Position numbers and translations under genes: made by a program. This document shows positions 10,656 to 21,847 of a DNA stretch of 64,000 nt, one piece after another. A model generated the notes under the pieces. It saw nothing but the letters and a program-made list of their open reading frames with translations. It was not told the DNA's origin and did no database searches. Position 1 is the first letter of the stretch; each line of letters begins with the position of its first letter. Source of the stretch: Haberlea rhodopensis (lineage: Eukaryota; Streptophyta; Magnoliopsida; Lamiales; Gesneriaceae); NCBI GenBank assembly GCA_907163345.1, contig CAJQUN010000227.1, forward strand, positions 248,001 to 312,000, written 5' to 3'.

Positions 10656-13121
10656 TGTGATGACCAGGGATTATAGATGGTAATCCCGGAGTGTTAATAA
10701 CCCCTAAAGTTGTTTTACGTGGCGATTTGGAGTTTAATCGCGGTGTTCGGCCTTCTGGGCTCGTTTATTTGGGTAGTGGGATCGTTGGATCCCGATGTTG
10801 AGATTGTATTCTCATTACGGTGTAAAATCTAAGAGTTGGGTTTTTAGTGTGACTCGGGATCTGGGGTGCTTTGTGTGGGCACCGGTAGGGGGTTTTGGAG
10901 TTAGAGAGAGAATTTTTGAAAACAGATGATTTTTAAGGAATCATGATGTATTTGTGGGGCTATTAGTATTTCGGGGTATTTTTGCTATAAATACCAGTTG
11001 AACCGAGATTTTAATTTTAAAAATTCATTTCAGCCCTCCAGCACGTCTCTCTCTCTCCTCGCGTCGGCCATTTCCGATCTCCCTCACCCCCGCGCGTAAA
11101 AGCGCTGCGCCCGCCGCCGTTCGGCGCGTCCGACCCGCCGTTGGCTTCGTATCGTCCAGGCGCAGCTTCCCACACCAACAATTCGAAGTTTGGTCGGGAT
11201 TTGAGTTCGGATTTTACAGGAAAGCGCCGATCCCCAATTTTCTAGGGTTCTTCAATTTTCGTCCGATATCCTTCCGATCTTCGTATGGGTAACCTTCCTT
11301 ACCCCTTTTTCGTCCCTCTCATGTAATTCCCCGCTAAATTTGGTGGTATTGTGTTCGAATTTAAGGATTTGTGTTCGAATTTAAAGATTTGGGTTCGAAT
11401 TTAGGGCTTTGAGTTCGGATTTTGGGGGTTTTGGCAGGGGGCGATGATTCTTGTTGTTAATCGATTATTACTTGTTTTCGATGTATTATGGTGCTTGGTT
11501 GGGTTTGAATTGTGATGATAGGGTTCGAATTATTGAAGGTGTTCTTGAGCAATTTTTCGATATGTCGCATTCGTTTTCCCTCCCTACATGTGCCCTGCCC
11601 CGGGTCTTTTAAATGATTTATTGTCATGTGTTGACAATATTTTGAGGGTTTTGGGTGTGCTTGAGTATGGGTTGCATGTTCGTAAATAATTGTGAATTAT
11701 TTATCGTGTTAGCACATCGTTCCTCGGGGCATGGAACTCGAGCAAGGTTTGGCTCGGACTTCGGAGATTTAAGGTACGTGCGACGAACGAGCATTACCAT
11801 ATATTAGAGCATTTGTGAAATGCATAATGTATTTGATTTCATTGAATAATTGTGCATGAGGTTATATATATGTGTTGAGAAGCTATGAAGCGACCTAATC
11901 TTGATATCGCCGCCACGAGCGTGCGTGACACTAGAGTAGTATAACTCTCATAAGGTATATGGGGTACCGGATGTATATGACCATTGTAGGGCATTGAGAT
12001 GCCTGAGAATGATCGTGGGATCATGTATTCATTATAAGACATTTGAGATGTCTAAGTATAATGGAAAATTGGTAAAATATATGCTAGGCATTTGAGCTAT
12101 CTGTGATTGATAGCGAAGTTGAGAAATCAGTATTTGATATTGAGATATCCCTATTTGCATGTATAATATATTTGGAATCACCATCTATTGATATTCGAGA
12201 ACTAGGCATGCAATGAGTTAAATCAATGTGTTGATTTACTGATTTTTGAGATTTGATGATTGTGAGAACAGGGACAGTACACGGAATCCCGGATGAGGAC
12301 GTTGCCATCCAGGGAGTATCATTTAAAATTCATTAGTATTTACTTTTGTTGTAAATTATGAATTTCATTACTGTGATTATGGGATTTTGTGTATTGGTAT
12401 GCTCACCCCGTTGGGGGCTGTCTCTGTTGGGGCAGGTGAACAGGTACATCGATGGCTGTGGAGCTGAGCTCGAGCATGTTGATTGGATGTACTCCCAGGA
12501 TCGTGGTACCAGGGCTTGATGGAGCACGGTATCGTATAGAGTACTTATATACACCCGAGAGTTATATACACATTTATGATGCTCGCATGTGAGCACGGTT
12601 ATACTTGTATATGGGTTGTATATAAAGGCACGAGCCTTTCTCTCTTTCATTCTATGTTGCATGCAATTAAGGGTAGAATTGCTAATGATATGAGAGTCAT
12701 TGGTGTATTATTGTGGGTGTTGAAGCCCACTTTTGTTGTCTTATGTGTGGTGTCTTCCCTGGCTGGGAATTTACTTAGTGTTGTTGTATTCTATTGAGTA
12801 TTGTGTTTTCCCTGGCCGGGATTTATGTTATGTGATGTGCTTTTGTTTCGGGATAGCTCAATTTATGGGGAGACTCTGCCCAAATTTTTATAAAAGTCCA
12901 CAATGTAAAAAGTGGCGAAAAGGGGATGGTAATGGGCGAACTTTATGAGTATATATGTTGTTAGGATGATGATTTTATAACATTGAGTATTAAAGAAATT
13001 TTGTAGTTGCCATTCAATGGTAAAGTATCATCTGAGTTTCCCGATTGAGTTTTATTGAAAGCATGTGCCACATATAAGGGTTAATACACTAATCAAGGGT
13101 TAAGGGCTTGTGGTCCTTACA
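10656..13121 (+). mobile_element. A1 5' LTR (2466 bp)
   Basis: TGTGATGACC to GTCCTTACA. TATA box TATAAATA at 10986-10993. The leader is GC-rich (about 11050-11180). Perfect hairpins include GGCAT(4)ATGCC at 11990-12003, ATGATC(4)GATCAT at 12009-12024 and AGACAT(5)ATGTCT at 12037-12053. Confidence 0.92.
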
Positions 13122-13125
13122 TTAG

Positions 13126-13137
13126 TGGTATCAAAGC
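13126..13137 (+). other. PBS of A1
   Basis: TGGTATCAAAGC, one mismatch (G to A) to the other copies' TGGTATCAGAGC. Confidence 0.85.
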
Positions 13138-13399
13138 AGTGGTTGCTCATTGGGGCTGTTAAGGGCCTAGGAAGTTATTGATAGCTGATATTTATGCATG
13201 ATGGCATTAATGTTATACGACATAACTAATTGGTTATGTGCTTTTATGATACAAAAAGTGGTATTGCTAACCATTGTGGTTGTAGGAATCGTATGGAACA
13301 TGATAGGATGTCATTAATAGTGATGTCTAGCACTCTATATGTTACGTGCCAAGGAATCCGATTTTGGTAAGAAAATCAGGGAAAAGAAAGATATGATGT

Positions 13400-13465
13400 A
13401 TTGTCTGAGGACAGACTGGGTAGACAACCGACATTGTCTGAGGACAGACTGGGTAGACAACCGAC
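13400..13465 (+). repeat. 33-bp tandem duplication
   Basis: Two identical 33-bp units, each holding the hairpin GTCTGAGGACAGAC. A single unit occurs in A3 near 41860-41895 (minus). Confidence 0.9.
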
Positions 13466-13738
13466 AGTGGAATACTTCGGTATGGTCTCAATTATTATTG
13501 AATATACTAATGCGTTTGTTCATGTAATGTTCAAGCAAGGATGGTACGTAAGAAACGTACGGGCATCGGACGGTAAACCATACTTCTATACTATGATTAT
13601 GCAATGATTGCACAAGTATGTATGCTGTTATGATGATGATGTTTACGATGAGTAAAGATGATATGATGTTTATGATGATGATTATGATGAATAAGTTTAT
13701 AATGATGATGTTTATATGATGTTTATATAATGATGCGA

Positions 13739-13935
13739 TGTTATTTGTGGTAAGATGCCACGGGGTAAGATGCCCCACATGGTAAGAGGCCATGCGATGT
13801 TATTTGTGGTAAGATGCCACGGGGTAAGATGCCCCACATGGTAAGAGGCCATGCGATGTTATTTGTGGTAAGATGCCACGGGGTAAGATGCCCATATGGT
13901 AAGAGGCCATACGATATTATATGTGGTAAGATGCC
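13739..13935 (+). repeat. 61-bp tandem array of three-hairpin units
   Basis: About 3.2 units. Each holds GTGG(7)CCAC, GGGG(7)CCCC and CATGG(7)CCATG, with loops TAAGATG, TAAGATG and TAAGAGG. In the third unit CATGG/CCATG has become TATGG/CCATA (13895-13911), a compensated change. Confidence 0.93.
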
Positions 13936-16900
13936 ATAAGATGTTATGACACTATGATGTTAATCAATTACGTTAAGATCTAATGATTACGTGCATGAAT
14001 ATTTGAAACAAGGACAATAAAAGTGGGTTAATGTGTTTAACCAGGAAGTGTACTTCATTTAGATTCATGCATTTCTTTATTTATGTACTTTTTCTGTGAT
14101 GATTAGCGATGGTTCATTCCGTTGTGTCGATGATGATGATTCATCTCTTTGTGATTATTGGCGATGGTTTATGCCGCCGGATATGTTGATAGCGATGCCT
14201 CATTCCGCTATTTTGTGGATTTACGATGACTCATTCTTTTATGAGGATTGGCGATGATTTGTGCCACCGGATATGTTGATAGCGATGCCTCGTTCCGCTA
14301 TTATGTGGACGATAATTCATGCTCAGGTGTATATCGAGGTTTCATGACACTTATTATATGACGAGGTATCATGCCGTCGATTCTATAGCGATGGATTGTG
14401 CCGCTAGGTACTCAGCACAGGACTTTGCCGCCTTCGAGCGATGGGTGCTGATTACGCACTATTATTGAGTGACGGAGACAGGTATGCCGCTATCTTGTTA
14501 GCGATGAGGTATGGGATATTGCTATTCTATTAACATTATTATAGCTGGCATACGTTGATATGCATGTTTTATTTTGACTATTTTACTAGCATGATGATGG
14601 ATGACATACGTTGATGTACATGGACCGTCACGAGTTGACTAGGTCATTTAGATGTCATTGTTGACATGTACCGTCACTAGATGACGATGCCTTAGATGCC
14701 ATGAGGGGGCATGTGTCGTCACGGGATGACGATGACGATGGTGTAAGAGATGTCTTATTAGACATACATCATCGTTACGATGAACAATGCGTTGAGTATA
14801 CGTATTCAGTGGTATACCTTGGGTGCCAGTACCGAGCACAAGGTGGTGTGTGCGTCACCGATTGACGTGACCCTTATACCGAGCGGGTTGCTCGAGGAAT
14901 GGATGGATGCACTGTACATGTGATTGTACCGCAACTTATGTTTGGGGTGATCATATTACGAGTGGTGATACCCTTGAGGTATGCTCGTTGGAATGGCTTT
15001 TTGGCCATGTATTTGACGACAGGAGTAATCATGGAGGAAATCACTCGCTTTCTGTCGATGTGACATGTGGTAGACATGGTCACACCACCCTTGAGAGTGT
15101 AGAATGGGTCCTAAAGGAGTAGGATCAGGTTATGTTAAGTACATGGGGACATTGGAGTGTCCAGAGTGTATCGGCATTAGAGGATTGTTGGGTAAAGACC
15201 CACTACTCTATTGAGTTTTCTTCCCATAGTATGATATGCCATGCGGAAACGTCCGTCTTGTTGGTAGGTTTGAGGTAAACCTAAAGAGGCAGAGACTAGT
15301 TTGTCTGCCGCGTGAGTGCAGTACCATGAGGGGCTTGCTAGAGCCGTTATACTGCTCGTTGGAACCAAGTTTGACAAATCGTAAGGTGATACGATGTGGA
15401 TTGTGGTGGACTCTAGTAGTCACCACGTCATTTGAGGTTGAGGTTGTGCATGCCTCACTGAAACGTGTATACGTTTATGTTTAATCTTGGTGAGACTTGT
15501 CTGGGACAGCTCATGATGTTGAAGTACCAACAAGAGAGTCATCAAGTCGTTGTTGGCTCGATCTGGGGAATCCGTGTATTTGGGATGCAATGGGTGTTAT
15601 TGTATCCAGTTTTTTTCCGAACGGTGGTTCGAGACTAGTGGATCTCGAGTTCGATGGCACTTCCCTTGTGGGGAAGGAGGTAGTATTATACCTATTTTGG
15701 AATCTTTGAAAGATTCGGTAAGTTGGTGCATGTGGTGTTGATTTTGGGAATCACGCCGTGTTGTTGATCGTCGATTATCATTCTCCACTAGATGGGAATG
15801 ACTCAGAATTGACGGTTGTGTTTGGCGCTTAGGGGTATGTTGTAGATACCCGAGCCAAGTGCATTGAGTATGCATGTAGTGTCTGTGCTTAGGCAGGTAT
15901 ACCGGTGACTATACGGATGCCAGTTATCGATTTCTTTTTGTCAAGCATAGAGTTATGCTGTGTTTGGATGGTTAAATCTCTGATGAGAGATATGGAACAC
16001 CTTGAGATTGGGAATCTCCATGGCACGATGATTATGAGAAATAATCGTGAAGTTAGTTGACTCCCTTTGAGGAGGGATTATCTTGTGTGGGTTAAGGTAT
16101 TTTCCTTATTGGTGTTTCCTCCGAGTTATGCGATAGCCTTCCCAAGTTTGGATTGTTAAATCCTAGGATTATCAAGGGATGGCAGGAATTCGGATTGGTT
16201 GGGTGTCGCTGTCGACACAAGCGTTGAGGATGCAATGGGTTTATTGCATGTCCTTTCAGAATTTTAAACTCTGTGGAGTCTCGGTTGTTTATTTATGATC
16301 AGGATGTGATTCTTGGAACATCCGGAGGTGGACATCTTGTGAGATGTCTATTGTGTGAATCTGTGGCCGTGAGTTGCCCAAATTGAGTTACAATGATGCG
16401 ACTGCTCCTTCGATGGAAAAGGTTTTGAAGTGGAAACCAGGTTTGGTATGTGTACACCGTGGCATACTAATGTTTCCCTCGTAACGATGTATGTTAGACA
16501 TCGTGAGTCATGATAGAGACGTCATTGAATGATATCTACGATGGAATCGGGAGCGATTCGAATCCTTGCAGTTTCAGTTGACTAACTGCTTTTGGATTGT
16601 TAGCATTGAGTTGTGCTGACGCTCTTTGACGTTATGATGGATTTGGAAGTCTATTCCACTCCAGAGTTTGACACGAGGTCAACGTTCTCACGGTTGAGCT
16701 GTCATTCAGGATGCGTTCATACTAGTTGTATTAGAACTAAGGATGACTGTCCGATCTACAGTCGTAAGTATTGGTTGTTTTGCAGTCATGAGAGACTGAC
16801 TTTTGGGGTGACCCGCATCGAGGTACGTTTTGCCTCTTGGGTGATATGTTGGTTTTGGTAAGTCGCTCTGTTTTAGAGTTTGATGTGAGGTAAGTATCCC

Positions 16901-16983
16901 CGCGTTTTTTTTAAGACGACTCTGATATGGTCAGGAATCGAGGTTGTGGCTTCATGTTGTTGTGTAGCCTGGGTGTTACGTAT

Positions 16984-17335
16984 TGTTGGGGTTCAACAAT
17001 TGCCTCTGCTTTGTGATCGGTCGAACATGTGGCGCTTGTGCCAGTGTATGGTTGAAAAGATTGATGTTGCGCCATTACCCTTAACTATAGTTATTGGTAA
17101 AGCGGTAAGCGCTCGATCCAACAATTGGTATCAGAGCCAAGGTCGCGTGTTCGATTCCGATGAGTTGCAGAGAGTGCAATTATTGGGGGAGGGATTGTTG
17201 GGGTTCAACAATTGCCTCTGCTTTGTGATCGGTCGAACATGTGGCGCTTGTGCCAGTGTATGGTTGAAAAGATTGATGTTGCGCCATTACCCTTAACTAT
17301 AGTTCTTGGTAAAGCGGTAAGCGCTCGATCCAACA
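16984..17335 (+). mobile_element. TRIM element (352 bp) inside A1
   Basis: Two 140-bp LTRs (16984-17123 and 17196-17335), TGTTGGGG to GATCCAACA, with one difference between them. The internal part is 72 bp and starts with the PBS TGGTATCAGAGC at 17126-17137 and ends with a G-rich polypurine tract (TTGGGGGAGGGA) before the second LTR. The target duplication CGTAT is perfect (16979-16983 and 17336-17340). This is a complete terminal-repeat retrotransposon in miniature; the single LTR difference suggests a recent insertion. Confidence 0.95.
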
Positions 17336-17355
17336 CGTATTACACCGGTGCTAAT

Positions 17356-17387
17356 TTCGAGGACGAAATTCTTTTAGTGGGGGATAT
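17356..17387 (+). other. Polyprotein-tail relic and polypurine tract of A1
   Basis: TTCGAGGACGAAATTC (FEDEI) followed by TTTTAGTGGGGGATAT, then the LTR at 17388. Confidence 0.85.
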
Positions 17388-19868
17388 TGTGATGACCAGG
17401 GATTATAGATGGTAATCCCGGAGTGTTAATAACCCCTAAAGTTGTTTTACGTGGCGATTTGGAGTTTAATCGCGGTGTTGGGCCTTCTGGGCTCGTTTAT
17501 TTGGGTAGTGGGATCGTTGGATCCCGAGGTTGAGATTGTATTCTCATTACGGTGTAAAATCTAAGAGTTGGGTTTTTAGTGTGACTCGGGATCTGGGGTG
17601 CTTTGTGTGGGCAACGGTAGGGGGTTTTGGAGTTAGAGAGAGAATTTTTGAAAACAGATGATTTTTAATGAATCATGATGTATTTGTGGGGCTATTAGTA
17701 TTTTGGGGTATTTTTGCTATAAATACCAGTTGAACCCGAGATTTTAATTTTAAAAATTCATTTCAGCCCTCCAGCCCGTCTCTCTCTCTCTCCTCGCGTC
17801 GGCCATTTCCGATCTCCCTCACCCCCGCGCGTAAAAGCGCTGCGCCCGCCGCCGTTCGGCGCGTCCGACCTGCCGTTGGCTTCGTCTCGTCCAGGCGCAG
17901 CTTCCCACACCAACAATTCGAAGTTTGGTCGCGATTTGAGTTCGGATTTTACAGGAAAGCGCCGATCCCCAATTTTCTAGGGTTCTTCAATTTTCGTCCG
18001 ATTTCCTTCCGATCTTCGTATGAGTAACCTTCCTTACCCCTTTTTCGTCCCTCTCATGTAATTCCCCGCTAAATTTGGTGGTATTGTGTTCGAATTTAAG
18101 GCTTTGTGTTCGAATTTAAAGATTTGGGTTCGAATTTAGGGCTTTGAGTTCGGATTTTGGGGGTTTTGGCAGGGGGACGATGATTCTTGTTTTTAATCGG
18201 TTATTACTTGTTTTCGATGTATTATGGTGCTTGGTTGGGTTCGAATTGTGATGATAGGGTTCGAATTATTGAAGGTGTTCTTGAGCAATTTTTCGATATG
18301 TCGCATTCGTTTTCCCTCCCTGCATGTGCCCTGCCCCGGGTCTTTTAAATGATTTATTGTCGTGTGTTGACAATATTTTGAGGGTTTTGGGTGTGCTTGA
18401 GCATGGGTTGCATGTTCGTAAATAATTGTGAATTATTTATCGTGTTAGCACATCTTTCCTCGGGGCATGGAACTCGAGCAAGGTTTGGCTCGGACTTCGG
18501 AGATTTAAGGTACGTGCGACGAACGAGCATTACCATATATTAGAGCATTTGTGAAATGCATAATGTATTTGATTTCATTGAATAATTGTGCATGAGGTTA
18601 TATATATGTGTTGAGAAGCTATGAAGCGACCTAATCTTGATATCGCCGCCACGAGCGTGCGTGACACTAGAGTAGTATAACTCTCATAAGGTATATGGGG
18701 GTACCGGATGTATATGACCATTGTAGGGCATTGAGATGCCTGAGAATGATCGTGGGATCATGTATTCATTATAAGACATTTGAGATGTCTAAGTATAATG
18801 GAAAATTGGTAAAATATATGCTAGGCATTTGAGATATCTGTGATTGATAGCGAAGTTGAGAAATCAGTATTTGATATTGAGATATCCATATTTGCATGTA
18901 TAATATATTTGGAATCACCATCTATTGATATTCGAGAACTAGGCATGCAATGAGTTAAATCAATGTGTTGATTTACTGATTTTTTAGATTTGATGAGTTT
19001 GATGATTGTGAGAACAGGGACAGTACACGGAATCCCGGATGAGGACGTTGCCATCCAGGGAGTATCATTTAAAATTCATTAGAATTTACTTTTGTTGTAA
19101 ATTATGAATTTCATTACTGTGATTATGGGATTTTGTGTATTGGTATGCTCACCCCGTTGGGGGCTGTCTCTGTTGGGGGCAGGTGAACAGGTACATCAAT
19201 GGCTGTGGAGCTGAGCTCGAGCATGTTGATTGGATGTACTCCCAGGATCGTGGTACCAGGGCTTGATGGAGCACGGTATCGTATAGAGTACTTATATACA
19301 CCCGAGAGTTATATACACATTTATGATGCTCGCATGTGAGCACGGTTATACTTGTATATGGGTTGTATATAAAGGCACGAGCCTTTCTCTCTTTCATTCT
19401 ATGTTGCATGCAATTAAGGGTAGAATTGCTAATGATATGAGAGTCATTGGTGTATTATTGTGGGTGTTGAAGCCCACTTTTGTTATCTTATGTGTGGTGT
19501 CTTCCCTGGCTGGGAATTTACTTAGTGTTGTTGTATTCTGTTGAGTATTGTGTTTTCCCTGGCCGGGATTTATGTTATGTGATGTGCTTTTGTTTCGGGA
19601 TAGCTCAATTTATGGGGAGACTCTGCCCAAATTTTTATAAAAGTCCACAATGTAAAAAGTGGCGAAAAGGGGATGGTAATTGGCGAACTTTATGAGTCTA
19701 TATGTTGTTAGGATGATGATTTTATAACATTGAGTATTAAAGAAATTTTGTAGTTGCCATTCAATGGTAAAGTATCATCTGAGTTTCCCGATTGAGTTTT
19801 ATTGAAAGCATGTGCCACATATAAGGGTTAATACACTAATCAAGGGTTAAGGGCTTGGGGTCCTTACA
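17388..19868 (+). mobile_element. A1 3' LTR (2481 bp)
   Basis: Closely matches the 5' LTR, with scattered substitutions and small indels. TATA box at 17718-17725. Ends GGGGTCCTTACA. Confidence 0.92.
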
Positions 19869-21831
19869 GATGATTTTTGAAAACAGATGATTTTTAATGA
19901 ATCATGATGTAATTGTGGATGTATTGGTATTTTAGAGTTTTGGTACTATATATACCAAGTGGACTCGATGTTTCGTCATTTCCCGAAATATCCTCCCTCT
20001 CTCTTCTCTCCCCTCTCTCCTCGCCTCCCACCCATTTTCCCCCAAACCCCCCTCTATTCTCTTGAAGAAATGGCTAGAAGCGTAGCTCGTGGGCCGGATT
20101 TCTCGATGATAATAAGGTATTCATCTTCCCCTCATCATTATATTCGATTTGATAGTAGTATGGTGGATTTTGGTTAAGAATTATGTTGGGTTTGGAAATT
20201 GGAGATTTTTGGTAAAATCCAAAGTTATGTTTTTAGTGTTTTTATGGGTTTTAATGAAGTTTATGAAGTGTTGTGGTTGTTGGTAATTGTTGGTATGAGT
20301 TTGGGAAAGGTTTTGAGGTGCTAAAATGGTGATTTTCGAGTTTCAAGGTTCTACCGATCGATCGGTAGGAGTTACCGATCGATCGGTCGAATGCCGTAGC
20401 CAAAAATGAAAAATCTGGGTTCTACCGATCGATCGGTAGAAGTTACCGATCGATCGGTAGGGATGATCAGTAACTTTAAAAAAAAAAAAAATTCTCCTTA
20501 AATTTTTAGGAGATTGTATGGGTACATTGATGATGTATTTGAGAGTTTGATTCATGCTTGGGTATGTGTTGTGTGCTCATAAATGATTGTGAGTTATTTT
20601 CGTGTGTTAGCACATAATTAATCGGGTCACGGGACTAAGGCAAGGTTTGATTCAGACTACGGAATTATGAGGTACGTATAACGTACGAGCATAACCTGTT
20701 ATAATATTGCAATTGTGGAATGTATGGTGTGTGTTACTTGCAATAGATGGATAGTGAAATGCATGGTATATGGTACTTGCTATAAATGGATAGTGAAATG
20801 CATGGTATATGGTAATTGCGATAAATGGACATACATTGGGAATCATATGGCGCCGCTTTCGAGCGAGCAATGATGGGGATGTTGTCGCCATTGAGCGACC
20901 ATCGGTTATAACGCCGCTATTGTTGAGCGTGCGTGGGGTTAAAATGCGGCTATTGTAGAGCGAGCTATGAAATGAAACTATGGAATCAATGACTAGATAT
21001 ATGTGATATCTATGGTACTCTATTTGACGATTTATCCATATTTGATTGTGAAACTTGTATAATAGGATTGGTTTTAGTTGATCAATGAGATGATCAACTG
21101 GCTTTTGAGAATTTAATGGTTTGGTTATTTTGAGAACAGGGACAATACAGGGGATCCCGGATGAGGATGATACCATCCAGGGAGTATCATTTAAATTCAT
21201 AGCATTTACATTCTGTAAATTATGAACTACAATATTATGATTATTGGATTGGTGGTATTGGTATGCTCACCCCGTGTGGGGGCTATCTCTGTTGAGACAG
21301 GTGATAAAGGTGCAGCAGTGGCTTTGGAGTTGAGCTCGGGTTGTTGATTTGAGCTACTTCCAGGATTGAGGTACCAGAGCTGGTTGAATAAGTACGTAGA
21401 CTCAGAGTTGAGATCGAGCGGTGCATGGGCGGTGCTTCCCGGATCGAAGTACCAATAACCGCCTTTGGTAGAGTATCTTATACATTAGATACACGTTTAT
21501 TCATTGGGTGCTCTCATGTGAGTACGTTTTTACGTGTATATGGAATGTATAAATGGGCAATGACTTTCTCTCTTCATTTATTGTTTGCATGCCATTAGAT
21601 ACGGAATTGCTAAATGAACTGAGAGCATGTTAGTGTATTATAAGGGTGCATGCTATGTAAGTGATCTTGGTTGGGGAATTTGAATATTAGGTGGATCAAA
21701 TGCAAGAAATTTTCTGGACAGTATATGATGTTATACTTGCATATGGCTTTTCCCCATGATAATATGATTGTATGCACTAATGGCATGGGTTAATACACTA
21801 ATAACGGGTTAAGGGCACGGGGGTCCTTATA
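19869..21831 (+). mobile_element. B2 5' LTR, second part
   Basis: Continues the B2 LTR after A1. TATA box TATATATA at 19945-19952, pyrimidine-rich leader, palindrome array at 20349-20460, hairpin GTACGT(3)ACGTAC at 20672-20686, end GTCCTTATA (one change from TTACA). Confidence 0.88.
20349..20460 (+). repeat. GATCGATC palindrome array (B2)
   Basis: Four copies of CCGATCGATCGG. The one at 20420-20441 is a perfect 22-bp palindrome with TTCTAC/GTAGAA outer arms; others have TACC/GGTA arms. Confidence 0.93.
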
Positions 21832-21835
21832 TTAG

Positions 21836-21847
21836 TGGTATCAGAGC
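21836..21847 (+). other. PBS of B2
   Basis: TGGTATCAGAGC, four bases after the LTR end. Confidence 0.9.

Larger units (their letters stand above)
13122..17387 (+). mobile_element. A1 internal domain: string of hairpins
   Basis: Non-coding. From about 13400 to 16980 short inverted repeats follow one another with little spacing. In 14652-14782, six perfect hairpins cover 92 of 131 bases: 14652-14667, 14672-14686, 14696-14712, 14717-14731, 14750-14765 and 14770-14782. Others include 14880-14894, 15661-15675, 15700-15716 (8-bp arms), 15976-15991, 16004-16018, 16024-16049, 16331-16348 and 16484-16504. A TRIM is inserted at 16984-17335. Confidence 0.85.
10656..19868 (+). mobile_element. Complete LARD-like element A1 (9213 bp)
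   Basis: LTRs 10656-13121 and 17388-19868; internal domain 13122-17387. Flanks are GATGG (10651-10655) and GATGA (19869-19873), a 5-bp target duplication with one change. Removing the element restores a continuous B2 LTR, as judged against 25985-26020. No reverse transcriptase, protease, integrase or gag motif is found in any frame. Long LTRs and a non-coding internal domain of about 3.9 kb (without the TRIM) are the known hallmarks of LARD elements. Confidence 0.92.

Noticed and set aside
13620..13735. GAT/ATG-rich stretch as a possible coding or regulatory element
   Set aside because: Low-complexity repeat with no fixed unit; the counterpart in A3 (41390-41700) has diverged freely.
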